Assembly (NCBI GenBank): GCA_001871755.1
Contig: MNXL01000018.1
Coordinates: forward strand, 1-18,164
Reading direction: 5' to 3'
From: Anaerolineae bacterium CG2_30_64_16
GTDB taxonomy: Bacteria; Chloroflexota; Anaerolineae; CG2-30-64-16
DNA length: 18,164 nt
This document shows positions 1 to 7,808 of the stretch, piece by piece. Numbering within the stretch: the first letter of the stretch is position 1; every line of letters starts with the position of its first letter. Both the position numbers and the translations under genes were made by a program. The notes under the pieces were generated by a model, which did no database searches, was not told the origin of the DNA, and saw nothing but the letters and a program-made list of their open reading frames with translations.

Positions 1-30
1 TGGCACTTTTCGGAAGTGCCAGGCACGTGG
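1..30. repeat. Overlapping short inverted repeats
   Basis: TGGCACTT at 1-8 and AAGTGCCA at 14-21 are perfect reverse complements around a five-base loop. GTGCCAGGCAC at 16-26 is a second, odd-centred palindrome overlapping the right arm. No T-run follows, so an intrinsic terminator is not well supported. The left side is cut by the window edge. It could be a dispersed palindromic repeat lying in front of the glgB-like remnant. Confidence 0.5.
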
Positions 31-53
31 CAGCCAGTTGTCAGGAGTCAACC

Positions 54-152
54 ATGAGCGACAAAGCCGAGATCAAGGGCATGGGCGCGATCCCTCACGC
101 AGGGGGATCGCCTTTCGCGTGTGGGCGCCTCACGCGAGCGGGTCTCCGTCAA
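54..152 (+). pseudogene. glgB: Decayed 5' end of a 1,4-alpha-glucan branching enzyme gene
   Basis: An ATG at 54 has AGGAG eight bases upstream, so the original translation start seems preserved. The first frame reads MSDKAEIKGMGAIPHAGG. The next frame (from 113) continues FRVWAPHA, and the third (from 136) gives ERVSV. Joined, this is the usual beginning of a GlgB or related GH13 enzyme, where 'GAIPH.GG..FRVWAPHA..V.V' opens the N-terminal CBM48 module. Everything beyond this point (about 600 residues) is missing, and the next gene's ribosome site starts at 181. The first shift is next to a GGGGG run, so one indel could be a sequencing error, but the loss of the rest of the gene is real. The family call rests on recalled motif order only. 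Confidence 0.65.
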
Positions 153-193
153 GTGTGCTGATTTTTTCGCAATGAGCGAAGGAGGAATTGGCA

Positions 194-607
194 ATGGTGG
201 AGTTCATCCTCTCGCAGATCCGGGAGCTGATGCAGGTGGCGCGCGACAACTACCGCGTCGATCCGGTCGTCTTTCTGGTCATCTACTTCGCTTCGGCGCC
301 GTTTTTCTACTATTCGTTATTCCGCATGATCCGGGCGCTCGCGCAGAAGCGTGGCACGGAGATCATGGTCTGGAGCGCCGTCTTCCTGGCCGCGACGGTG
401 GCGCCTTTTCTCTACGTGCTCTTCTTCGGCCGGAACCTCCCCTGGTGGGTGTATGGCATCATCGCCTTGCTCATCGGGCAGGGCGTTTTCTCCCTGGTCA
501 CGAAACTGCGGGGGAAGCCCGCACTCGGCGCGCAGGCAAGGGTGCCCAACCCTGAGGGTCAACCACTTCCGCGCGACGCAACAGGCACAGTGATCGAGGT
601 GACGTGA
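194..607 (+). CDS. Three-helix integral membrane protein of unknown function
   Basis: The ATG at 194 is preferred over the in-frame TTG at 188 because GGAGGA at 181-186 is seven bases before it. The 137-residue product has three hydrophobic stretches: about residues 26-46 (VFLVIYFASAPFFYYSLF), 57-79 (MVWSAVFLAATVAPFLYVLF) and 84-103 (WWVYGIIALLIGQGVFSLV). These are joined by short basic segments, and a polar Pro/Gly-rich tail of about 30 residues follows. I do not recognise a family. It ends 13 bases before the RNB ribonuclease start and is probably cotranscribed with it. An accessory or small scaffold membrane protein is possible, but nothing visible gives a function. Confidence 0.8.
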   Translation: MVEFILSQIRELMQVARDNYRVDPVVFLVIYFASAPFFYYSLFRMIRALAQKRGTEIMVWSAVFLAATVAPFLYVLFFGRNLPWWVYGIIALLIGQGVFSLVTKLRGKPALGAQARVPNPEGQPLPRDATGTVIEVT

Positions 608-620
608 GAAGGAGAATCAC

Positions 621-2123
621 ATGAATGCGAAGGATCAACAGCACCGTGCTCTTCTGCAGAACATAGCCCACCGGGCGATGATCGAGCGCGGGTTACTCCC
701 TGATTTTTCGGCTGCGGCAGTGGCCGAGCTTGACAGGATGCAGGCGCCCGCAGTCGCACCGAATGATGGGTCAGTTCGTGACCTGACCGGCCTTCTGTGG
801 GCTTCGATTGACAACGACGACTCCCGCGACCTGGATCAACTGACTGTTGCCGAGAGCCTGCCCGGAGACACGGTCAAGATTCGGGTGGCTGTGGCTGACG
901 TGGACGCGCTGGTTAGGGACGGCTCGGCCATCGACGAACACGCGCGCCACAACACGACTTCGGTCTATACGGCGGCCGAGATCTTCCCGATGCTGCCTGA
1001 AAGGCTTTCCACCGATCTCACCTCCCTGAATTTCGCTGAGGAGCGCCTGGCCGTTGTCGTGGAAATGGTGATTGGCGCGGACGGCTCGTTGCAGGGCTCG
1101 GATATCTACCGGGCGCGCGTCCGCAATCATGCGAAGCTTGCCTATAACAGCGTGGCAGCCTGGCTGGAAGGGAATAGCGCTGTCCCCCAAGGGATCGCGG
1201 CCGTCAATGGCTTGGCTGAGAACCTGCGCGTGCAGGACCGGATCGCCCAGAGTCTGAAAAATCTGCGACACGTCCACGGGGCGCTGAGCCTGGAAACCAT
1301 CGAGGCGAAACCGATCTTCGACGGCAACCAAATCCGTGGTCTCGAAGTCGAAGAGAAGAACCGCGCCAAGGAGCTCATCGAGGATTTCATGATCGCAGCC
1401 AACGGCGTGACCGCCCGGTATCTCGCGGCAAGGAAATTTCCCTCCATCCGCCGTGTGGTGCGCACGCCCAAACGCTGGGGCCGGATTATCGAGCTGGCCC
1501 GGGAACATGGATTCATGCTGCCCGACACCCCAGATTCGGCAGCGCTGGATAAGTTTCTCGTCACGGAGCGAGCAGCCGATCCGCTGCGCTTCCCCGACCT
1601 CTCCCTCGCGGTGATCAAACTGCTGGGCGCGGGCGAATATATCGCAGAACTGCCCGGCGACACGGCCATGCGATCGGGGATCGCCGGGCACTTTGGCCTC
1701 GCGGTCAAGGACTATGCCCATTCCACCGCCCCGAATCGCCGCTATCCCGATCTGGTCACGCAACGCTTATTGAAGGCCGCCATTGCTGGTCGGGCGGCGC
1801 CGTATAGCTATGTTGAATTGGATGTGCTGGCCAAACATTTCACCGCAGAAGAGGATGCCGCCAACAAGATCGAACGGCAGGTCGGCAAATCCGCGGCCGC
1901 GCTGCTCCTCGAATCGCGGATCGGCGAACAGTTTGACGCCATCGTCACGGGAGCTTCCGAGAAAGGCACCTGGGCCAGGCTGCTCACCATCCCTGTTGAG
2001 GGCAAAGTGGTGCACGGCTTCGAAGGCGTGGATGTCGGCGACCGGATTCGCGTGCAACTGCTTAATGTGGACGTTGAGCGGGGGTTTATTGACTTCAGGA
2101 GAGTTGGTTCATCAAGACATTGA
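621..2123 (+). CDS. RNB-domain exoribonuclease (RNase II/R superfamily)
   Basis: The 500-residue product matches the RNB catalytic domain, a processive 3'-to-5' hydrolytic exoribonuclease. The metal-binding block is SIDNDDSRDLDQ at residues 62-73. D64, D70 and D72 match three of the four conserved Asp of E. coli RNase II, while the fourth is Q73, as I recall for a short RNB subgroup with 'SRDLDQ'. The basic block HSTAPNRRYPDLVTQR near residue 367 matches the conserved 'TSPIRRYPD' region. The last 75 residues (FDAIVTGASEKGTWARL...GDRIRVQLL) look like a degenerate S1/OB fold. N-terminal cold-shock domains are absent, so it is shorter than RNase R or RNase II. AGGAG lies upstream of the ATG. Its likely role is RNA turnover in the cytoplasm. 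Confidence 0.92.
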   Translation: MNAKDQQHRALLQNIAHRAMIERGLLPDFSAAAVAELDRMQAPAVAPNDGSVRDLTGLLWASIDNDDSRDLDQLTVAESLPGDTVKIRVAVADVDALVRDGSAIDEHARHNTTSVYTAAEIFPMLPERLSTDLTSLNFAEERLAVVVEMVIGADGSLQGSDIYRARVRNHAKLAYNSVAAWLEGNSAVPQGIAAVNGLAENLRVQDRIAQSLKNLRHVHGALSLETIEAKPIFDGNQIRGLEVEEKNRAKELIEDFMIAANGVTARYLAARKFPSIRRVVRTPKRWGRIIELAREHGFMLPDTPDSAALDKFLVTERAADPLRFPDLSLAVIKLLGAGEYIAELPGDTAMRSGIAGHFGLAVKDYAHSTAPNRRYPDLVTQRLLKAAIAGRAAPYSYVELDVLAKHFTAEEDAANKIERQVGKSAAALLLESRIGEQFDAIVTGASEKGTWARLLTIPVEGKVVHGFEGVDVGDRIRVQLLNVDVERGFIDFRRVGSSRH

Positions 2124-2154
2124 TGAACTCTTGGTCTTACCGGAGGTCTGACGA

Positions 2155-3099
2155 ATGAATCAACGCCGTATGAGGGCCAAGCTGATCTTCAATCCCAGCG
2201 CGGGGGCAGCCAGAGGAGCGCCGATCGAGATCGTGGATGTGATCCACGAGATGCAGGCCTGGAAGCTCGTGCCGGAAGCCTTCCTGATCGAAGCGGGCTG
2301 CGATCTGTCGGTGGTGGTCCAGAACGCCCTCGCACAGGGGATCCGCATGTTCGTGGTCTGCGGCGGCGATGGCACGATTCTTGCCGTTGCCGGAGCCTTG
2401 ATTGGCACACGCGCCACCCTGGGGATCATCCCCACCGGCACGCAGAACAACGTGGCCCTCAGCCTGGGCATCCCGATGGATGTTCCGGCCGCCGTCGCGA
2501 TCCTGCGCACGGGCCGGCGCATCAAAGTGGACGTGGGCCTGGCAGGGCACGGCAAGAGCGTGCAGCCCTTCCTCCTGGCTTGTGTGGTGGGGTTGGCTTC
2601 GGCCATTTTCCCGTCTGCCGACGATATCCAGCACGGCAACCTGGCGCGGATCGGCGATTTCCTGGCAGCACTGGTCGCTTCCCCACCGGCCGAGATGCAC
2701 CTGGTACTGGACAACAAGCAGGAGATCCACACTCAGGGTCACGTGGCGTTGGTCTCCAACATGCCCTACATCGGCCTGCATTTCCAGGTCGGCGCCGCTG
2801 CTGCGTTCAATGATGGCGTGCTGGATGTACTGCTTTTTACCGACCTATCCAAGCTGGAGCTGCTAGGCTACGCCGCCCAGAAGGTAATCGGGGGTGGACT
2901 GGAAGACCCACGCATCCAGCACTTCCAGGCGCGCAGGGTGGATATTGACACCCATCCGGCTATGCCGGTTATGGCAGATGGGTTGGCGTTGGGAGAAGGG
3001 CCGCTGCATATCAGTGTACAGCGGTACGCCCTGGCGGTAATGGTCGGCAGGCCGGCGCCCGGCGAGAAGGAGACAGGGACACATGCAGCCGACGGATGA
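2155..3099 (+). CDS. Diacylglycerol kinase catalytic-domain lipid kinase (YegS/DgkB/LCB5 type)
   Basis: The 314-residue protein shows the ordered motifs of soluble lipid kinases: NPSAG at 13-17, the nucleotide-binding GGDGT at 70-74, and PTGTQNN at 93-99. The C-terminal beta-sandwich half contains FNDGVLDVLLF and ends with MADGLALGEGPLHISV, where the family has its 'DGE' region (here DG-L, then GEGP). Members phosphorylate diacylglycerol, sphingoid bases or similar lipids at the inner membrane face. GGAGG precedes the ATG and the gap to the ribonuclease is 31 bases. The 3' end overlaps the PAP2 phosphatase start by 17 bases, so the two are translationally linked. The actual lipid substrate cannot be told from sequence. 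Confidence 0.92.
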   Translation: MNQRRMRAKLIFNPSAGAARGAPIEIVDVIHEMQAWKLVPEAFLIEAGCDLSVVVQNALAQGIRMFVVCGGDGTILAVAGALIGTRATLGIIPTGTQNNVALSLGIPMDVPAAVAILRTGRRIKVDVGLAGHGKSVQPFLLACVVGLASAIFPSADDIQHGNLARIGDFLAALVASPPAEMHLVLDNKQEIHTQGHVALVSNMPYIGLHFQVGAAAAFNDGVLDVLLFTDLSKLELLGYAAQKVIGGGLEDPRIQHFQARRVDIDTHPAMPVMADGLALGEGPLHISVQRYALAVMVGRPAPGEKETGTHAADG

Positions 3100-3853
3100 A
3101 ATGCGCTTGCCGGTAGCTCAGCATCGCGGGATCTGGGGACGCCTGACCCTGTGGGTGCGTCTCAATCGTCCGCTGGCCTGGCTGGTGGGCATCACGGCCG
3201 GCCTGGTTCTGTTCCTGGCATGGATGCCGTCCACCGTGCGGATCTACTTTTGGCGCCGCCTGCAGGCCCAGCCTGTCCTGGCAAGCATGATCTTGGGCTT
3301 TAGCTTGCTGGCGCTCTCGCTGCTCTGGTCGGCCGGCCAGCGTGTGGACGCCTGGGCTTTCCTGCTCTTTAACTTGCGGGGGGGCCACCCGCACTGGCTA
3401 GATGTGCTGATGGGGGGCTTCACCCAGATCGGCAACGGCATCGTCATCGCGGCGCTAGCCGTGATCTTGTTCCTTGGCGGGGATCATCTGCTGGCTTACG
3501 GGCTCAGCTTGGGCGCTTTGACGCTGTGGTTGGTGGTCGAACTGGTGAAAGCCCTGGTGCATCGGAGACGGCCTTTCATCCGGCTGACCCAGGCGCGTGT
3601 CGTCGGCCGGCGAGCCATCGGGCGTTCATTCCCGAGCGGGCATACCAGCCAGGCCTTTTTCATGGCGACGCTGCTGGCCGGGTACTTCCACGCCGGCGTG
3701 TGGGCGGTGTGCCTGCTGTACGCGATCGCGCTGGTGGTGGGCATCACGCGCATGTACGTGGGGGCGCACTACCCGCGGGACGTGCTGGCGGGAGCCATCC
3801 TGGGCAGCGCCTGGGGCCTGCTGGGGGGGATTGTCTATGGGTATGTATTGTGA
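3083..3853 (+). CDS. PAP2-family membrane lipid phosphatase
   Basis: The 256-residue membrane protein carries the complete acid-phosphatase signature: K156...R163-P164 (KALVHRRRP), PSGH at 184-187, and R223...H229...D233 (TRMYVGAHYPRD). Catalytic His187 and His229 are present. Hydrophobic segments occur near residues 32-50, 69-87, 113-133, 137-155, 191-212 and 234-254, giving the usual six-helix layout with the active site outside the membrane. Members remove phosphate from phosphatidate, lysophosphatidate or undecaprenyl pyrophosphate. The start overlaps the lipid kinase gene in another frame, so the pair can interconvert a lipid and its phosphate. GGAGAAGGAGA lies upstream of the ATG. Confidence 0.93.
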   Translation: MQPTDEMRLPVAQHRGIWGRLTLWVRLNRPLAWLVGITAGLVLFLAWMPSTVRIYFWRRLQAQPVLASMILGFSLLALSLLWSAGQRVDAWAFLLFNLRGGHPHWLDVLMGGFTQIGNGIVIAALAVILFLGGDHLLAYGLSLGALTLWLVVELVKALVHRRRPFIRLTQARVVGRRAIGRSFPSGHTSQAFFMATLLAGYFHAGVWAVCLLYAIALVVGITRMYVGAHYPRDVLAGAILGSAWGLLGGIVYGYVL

Positions 3854-3920
3854 AGCAGGAGCGCCAGAAGCGATTCAAGGCGCGGTGCAACTGAGAAGCA
3901 GGTGATACACCAATTGAGAA

Positions 3921-4265
3921 TTGCCGGTTTGCGTTGCCGCAGCGCATGTGCTACGATGGCGCCCGGTTCCGGCTTGGCAACTTAGGGCTGTTTACTTTGT
4001 TGCCGAAGCTAACCGGCCGCTGTCGCTCTCAGGTGGCCACTATGAGCGAGACAAGCACGGACTATTCCACTATGCAGGTCGCCTGGCGGGCGGCGTCAGC
4101 ATCGCCTCCATCGCCGCCTCCCTGACGGCGCTGGTGATAGTCGGCACAGTGGCGCTGCCGCTGGAGATCAGACATCTGGGCAAAAAAATGGCGTTGAGCC
4201 GCAACCTGTTCAGCCTGCTGTTCGTCTTCGTGATCGCGATCGTCATTTGGAGGGCGCTGCAATGA
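3921..4265 (+). CDS. Small membrane protein, uncertain start; possibly a 5'-truncated permease end
   Basis: The open frame has convincing coding character only from about 4036: strongly GC-rich third positions and two hydrophobic segments, SIASIAASLTALVIVGTVAL and RNLFSLLFVFVIAIVIW, joined by PLEIRHLGKKMALS. The only in-frame starts upstream (TTG 3921, GTG 3948) have no ribosome site and overlap the putative promoter. ATG 4042, with AGGTGG five bases before it, is in another frame (MSETSTDYSTMQ...) that stops at 4125. So either a frameshift joined the two, or this is the C-terminal remnant of a larger permease; the sequence faintly recalls the end of YraQ-type permeases. The stop overlaps the next start as ATGA, which favours translational coupling. 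Confidence 0.4.
   Translation: MPVCVAAAHVLRWRPVPAWQLRAVYFVAEANRPLSLSGGHYERDKHGLFHYAGRLAGGVSIASIAASLTALVIVGTVALPLEIRHLGKKMALSRNLFSLLFVFVIAIVIWRALQ
3929..3957 (+). promoter_or_regulatory. Putative sigma70-type promoter
   Basis: TTGCGT at 3929-3934 and TACGAT at 3952-3957 are separated by exactly 17 bases, matching the consensus hexamers at four and four positions. It lies in the 200 bases after the PAP2 gene and could start transcription of the small membrane ORF and the metalloprotease. If it is active, the protein start must lie downstream of about 3964. Confidence 0.4.
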
Positions 4266-7200
4266 ACACGAATCTGCCACAACCTTCGAACACCGTGCAC
4301 CGGCCATCAGCGGGTGGCATGCCGCAGGGCATGCCACCCAAGAAAATGCCAAGGCAAATGCTGGCGGGTTATCGCTGGGTATTGCTCATCGCCATCGTGG
4401 CTGACCTGCTGGTGTGGCTGTTCTGGCCGGCGCAGGCCGCAACGCCCGGCGTCAAGCCCCCACTCGCGCCGGCGAGCGTTGCTCTGCCAGGGGCTGTCGA
4501 GGGCTGTCCCGACCCGCTCGCGACGCTGCGCGCCATGACCGACGTTAACGTGGAGTTCGGGGGCCGTCACATCTTCCGCCAGGACACCGGGGCCACGAAC
4601 ACTTACCACCAGTCTATCACGCTCGCCGAAGCCTACGGGGTGGGATACCCCGCACTCTTCGGGCTGGCTAGCGCCCCGCAGTGGGCGGGACTGACCTTCT
4701 CGCAGGACGCCGTCGCGCCACGCACCTTCAATGGCGAACTTGTGTGGCAATCGACTCTGCGTGGTCACGGTGTGATCGCGGCCGACGGCAAGGCGCTCGA
4801 ATCAATAGAGCTGGCCATAGAGAATTGGTACCCGCTGATGTCCGGCGTCCCCGCCGTTCCCGGCCGGCAACGCAAATTCGTGTTGGCCGGCCCCATCCCC
4901 TTGACCTCCTGCGGTCCCGATGCGGTGGAGTTCTCCGTGACGGGCCCGTCGGTTCAAGCGCGGGTCGCCCAGGTGGTTGCGACCAACGCGACCGCGTTTG
5001 TTTCTTACTCGCCGTGGGAATGGTATGAAAGCACTGACTGGGCGGCCGCGCCGACCCCGTGGCTGACGGTGCGCTTCTCTGCCCCCGTGGGACGCATCCA
5101 GGGCCTGGTGGTAGTGCCCCTGACGCACGTGGCTTCGAATCTGGGCTTCCCCGCAGCCGTGCGCCAGTCGGGGAAGGCGCCCCTCGCCGGCGTGAAAGTT
5201 GACCTGGTGCAACTCAAGAAGGATGCGGCCGGCCATGACATCGTGGACGCCGTGTTGGCCACGACAACCACGAAGGAAGACGGCTGGTATACCTTCGCCG
5301 TGCCCGTGACCACTTCATTGGCCATCAGCACATCGCTGCAAAGCCCAGAGGTGCGGGTTTTCGACGCCAGCGCGGCCCCGCCTGGTCTGGGCTACGGCAG
5401 CGCGCCGCCTTACCTCCCGACGCCGGCCACCGACGTCCAGGTCATCTCATCTCCCTTCGACGTACCGCAGGAGGATGCGCTGATCTGCCAGGACGTCCTC
5501 TTCGACGTCGACCAGGGGCATACGTCACCTCAACCCGGCACGCCTGCCGCAGCGAGGCTCAGCGACTTCGGCCTGATCTACTACCATGCCAGACAGGCGT
5601 ACGATCTGACAGCGAAGCTCGGGCTGACGCTTGACACCCGGCCGGCGCCGATCTACGCCCACTTCCCGGACCTGGGATATGGGGCCTACTGGTGGGGGCC
5701 AAATTCCGCCGGCGGCAATCTCACCAGGCCTCCGCACATCGTCGTAGACTCTCAGCTCCGCGGCGGCCTGGTGAGCAGCAACCGTAACAGTCCGGACCGC
5801 CCGGACAACCGCGAGTGGCACGAGTTCGGCCACCACGTCCAGGCCGACGCTTTCGACAACCTGCTCCCCAAGGATCTTGCCAATACGGCCCACGTCGGGT
5901 ACGTAAACGCTTCGACGACCGATTCCTGGGCCGAAGGGTTCGCCGAGTTCTACTCGATGCTCGTCAACCGCGAGGTGGCGCAGGACGGAACCCTGCCGCA
6001 GGTCTACCACTGGAGCGGTGGCGCCACGAACCTGGAAGCCAACGTCCTCAGTTGGCGGTTTCGAGAAACGAGCTGGGAGGAGTGGGCGGTCGCCAGCCTG
6101 CTCTGGGATCTGCTGGACCCGGTTGATGAACGGGATATGACCGTGCTAACGGCCGCCGGCTCTAATGGACTCCCCATCATCGGCATGGTTCGCGATCACG
6201 TCCAGGTGGACCTGCCCTCCCTATGGTCAGACCTGACCGCCCAGGTCGCCGGCGCCTACCACCACATCCTCACGATCAAGCAGCTTTATGACGTGCTCAA
6301 AGCCCGCGGCGTTGGCCAGGAACCGCTCGGCCCCGGCGGGATGACGGCGCTGGACGAGCTCTTCGTCGCGCACGGCTTTTTCACCGACACGGGGCCACAC
6401 CAGTTCTACTACGATGCGGGCGAAGCGGTGGGCAGCAGCGGCCACCTGACGGTGACTGTGGGTACGGGCGCCAGCCAGATCGTCGTCCCGGCCCAGCCAG
6501 TGCGCGCTTCGCCGCCGCTCGCACCCGAAGGGTGGGTCCGCCTCGACGCCCGCAACCGGGCAGGCAACGCCGTCGCTGTCAGCAGCTACACGGTGGACGT
6601 GCGTTTCGACGCGCCGTTCGAGAACTACGACTTCAGCTTCGAAGGCCGGCCGCTGGATGGCAAGCTCTTCGTCTTGACCGCAGATGCGCAATACCCGGCG
6701 ACGATCTCGATCCGGCCAGCCGGCTATGATGCGGAGCCATTCACACTCCGCAACGACTTCGCGTGGAACGCGCCGGCGGACAGCGAGGGGGTGATTGACA
6801 GCCACACCTTCGTGGTCGAGCAGCAAGTCTATCTCCCCCTGGTGCTGCGCCCGCTGCCCCCGGCCCCCACGCCCACGCCGACTCGGACCGCGACGCCCAC
6901 GCCAACCCGCACCGCCACGCCTCCCGCCGAGTCGGGCATCCAGGGTCGCATGACCTACAACGCCGCGCCGGCCGCGGGGATCGAGCTTAGGCTGAGGTTC
7001 TACGATGGCTCGACCTACAGCACGGCCTCTACGACCCAAACCGACGGCCAGGGCCGCTACCGTTTTGCCGACGTGCCGTCGCTGGGGGCGGGGCAGTTCA
7101 CCTACGTTCGTTACGGGCCAAACAGCAGCGACCCGGAGTACCTGAACGCCTGGTATGGGCCATCGCTCACGTCCTACACGGCAGGCGCCAGCGTGCCCGG

Positions 7201-7585
7201 CGGCGATTTCGACCTGGCAAACGTCAGCCTGAGTGCGCCGGCGCACGGTGCGACCACCCCGCTGCCGATTACGTTTGTGTGGCAGAAGCGCAGTGTGCCT
7301 GCGGACACTTACCGTCTCGTCTTGTTCGACCCCGAAAACAACGATACCTGGACGACCAACAGCCTGGGCAACACGGACCGCCTGACCCTGACGACCCTCC
7401 CGGAAGGGGTCATGACCGGCAAACAATACGGGTGGTATGTGGAGGTATGGCAGGGAGATGACAGCTACGGTGTTTCGTACTACTACCGTCTTGTTACTTT
7501 CACAACGACCGGGTCTCGGGTCTTCTCGGAGCCAACAGACCCTATCGGGTTGGACTGGAACCGAGCACAACGGGGAGACAATTGA
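4262..7585 (+). CDS. Large anchored or secreted zinc metalloprotease with Pro/Thr linker
   Basis: ATG 4262 has GGAGGG seven bases upstream. The 1107-residue product starts with a basic cytoplasmic stretch and one hydrophobic segment (about 37-58) ending in PAQAATPG, either a signal peptide or an anchor. A carboxypeptidase-regulatory-like beta fold occurs near 285-360 (APLAGVKVDLVQL...DGWYTFAVP). The zinc site is HEFGHH at 520-525, with a likely third ligand in DSWAEGFAEFYS (E558 or E562), so it is gluzincin-like. Residues 856-863 read VYLPLVLR, a motif I associate with Chloroflexota exported proteins, followed by a PTPTPTRTATPTPT linker (about 868-892). A second beta fold (GIQGRMTYNAAPAAG...GQGRYRFADVP) and an Ig-like C-terminal domain follow. 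It probably degrades extracellular protein; the substrate is unknown. Confidence 0.85.
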   Translation: MNTNLPQPSNTVHRPSAGGMPQGMPPKKMPRQMLAGYRWVLLIAIVADLLVWLFWPAQAATPGVKPPLAPASVALPGAVEGCPDPLATLRAMTDVNVEFGGRHIFRQDTGATNTYHQSITLAEAYGVGYPALFGLASAPQWAGLTFSQDAVAPRTFNGELVWQSTLRGHGVIAADGKALESIELAIENWYPLMSGVPAVPGRQRKFVLAGPIPLTSCGPDAVEFSVTGPSVQARVAQVVATNATAFVSYSPWEWYESTDWAAAPTPWLTVRFSAPVGRIQGLVVVPLTHVASNLGFPAAVRQSGKAPLAGVKVDLVQLKKDAAGHDIVDAVLATTTTKEDGWYTFAVPVTTSLAISTSLQSPEVRVFDASAAPPGLGYGSAPPYLPTPATDVQVISSPFDVPQEDALICQDVLFDVDQGHTSPQPGTPAAARLSDFGLIYYHARQAYDLTAKLGLTLDTRPAPIYAHFPDLGYGAYWWGPNSAGGNLTRPPHIVVDSQLRGGLVSSNRNSPDRPDNREWHEFGHHVQADAFDNLLPKDLANTAHVGYVNASTTDSWAEGFAEFYSMLVNREVAQDGTLPQVYHWSGGATNLEANVLSWRFRETSWEEWAVASLLWDLLDPVDERDMTVLTAAGSNGLPIIGMVRDHVQVDLPSLWSDLTAQVAGAYHHILTIKQLYDVLKARGVGQEPLGPGGMTALDELFVAHGFFTDTGPHQFYYDAGEAVGSSGHLTVTVGTGASQIVVPAQPVRASPPLAPEGWVRLDARNRAGNAVAVSSYTVDVRFDAPFENYDFSFEGRPLDGKLFVLTADAQYPATISIRPAGYDAEPFTLRNDFAWNAPADSEGVIDSHTFVVEQQVYLPLVLRPLPPAPTPTPTRTATPTPTRTATPPAESGIQGRMTYNAAPAAGIELRLRFYDGSTYSTASTTQTDGQGRYRFADVPSLGAGQFTYVRYGPNSSDPEYLNAWYGPSLTSYTAGASVPGGDFDLANVSLSAPAHGATTPLPITFVWQKRSVPADTYRLVLFDPENNDTWTTNSLGNTDRLTLTTLPEGVMTGKQYGWYVEVWQGDDSYGVSYYYRLVTFTTTGSRVFSEPTDPIGLDWNRAQRGDN

Positions 7586-7677
7586 GGCCACAGGAGCATG
7601 ACTAATTGAGTCGGTGCTGCGACGAGTCTCAAGATCCAGTTTGTGGTGAAGTAGCCTCCTCGGCGGTTGTTCCATCA

Positions 7678-7718
7678 CGCGCCGGTCATGTCGGTAATGA
7701 CCGGCGCGTTCCTTTTCC
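7678..7718 (+). terminator. Strong intrinsic terminator after the metalloprotease gene
   Basis: CGCGCCGGTCAT (7678-7689) and ATGACCGGCGCG (7697-7708) form a perfect 12-base-pair stem with a seven-base loop, followed by TTCCTTTTCC. It lies 92 bases after the metalloprotease stop and fits factor-independent termination on the + strand. Confidence 0.85.
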
Positions 7719-7754
7719 TCCCCCGCTCCCAAACATCGTACAACAAAAGGTGTA

Positions 7755-7781
7755 GGGGCCGCTTCAAAAGGCGGCCTTTTT
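7755..7781 (+). terminator. Second intrinsic terminator
   Basis: GGCCGC (7757-7762) pairs with GCGGCC (7771-7776) around TTCAAAAG and is followed at once by TTTTT (7777-7781). The stem can be lengthened by a T-G and a T-A pair on the loop side. It is only 37 bases beyond the first terminator, making a tandem stop before the stress cassette. Confidence 0.8.
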
Positions 7782-7808
7782 GCTACGAAAAACCTATCGT
7801 TTTCGCTG

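Noticed and set aside
771..1763. 330-residue minus-strand open frame
   Set aside because: Antisense of the RNB ribonuclease; no motif and no start signal.
6866..6926. Tandem ACGCCCAC/ACCGC-like repeats
   Set aside because: They encode the Pro/Thr linker of the metalloprotease. The repetition follows from the peptide and is not a CRISPR or minisatellite.
7586..7677. tRNA or small RNA gene
   Set aside because: No cloverleaf, T-loop (GGTTCRA) or CCA-type end was found; only short weak pairings.
6227..7732. 501-residue open frame on the minus strand
   Set aside because: It is antisense to the metalloprotease gene, is rich in Arg/Gly/Val with no recognisable motif, has no ribosome site, and is explained by GC-rich codon bias of the + strand gene.
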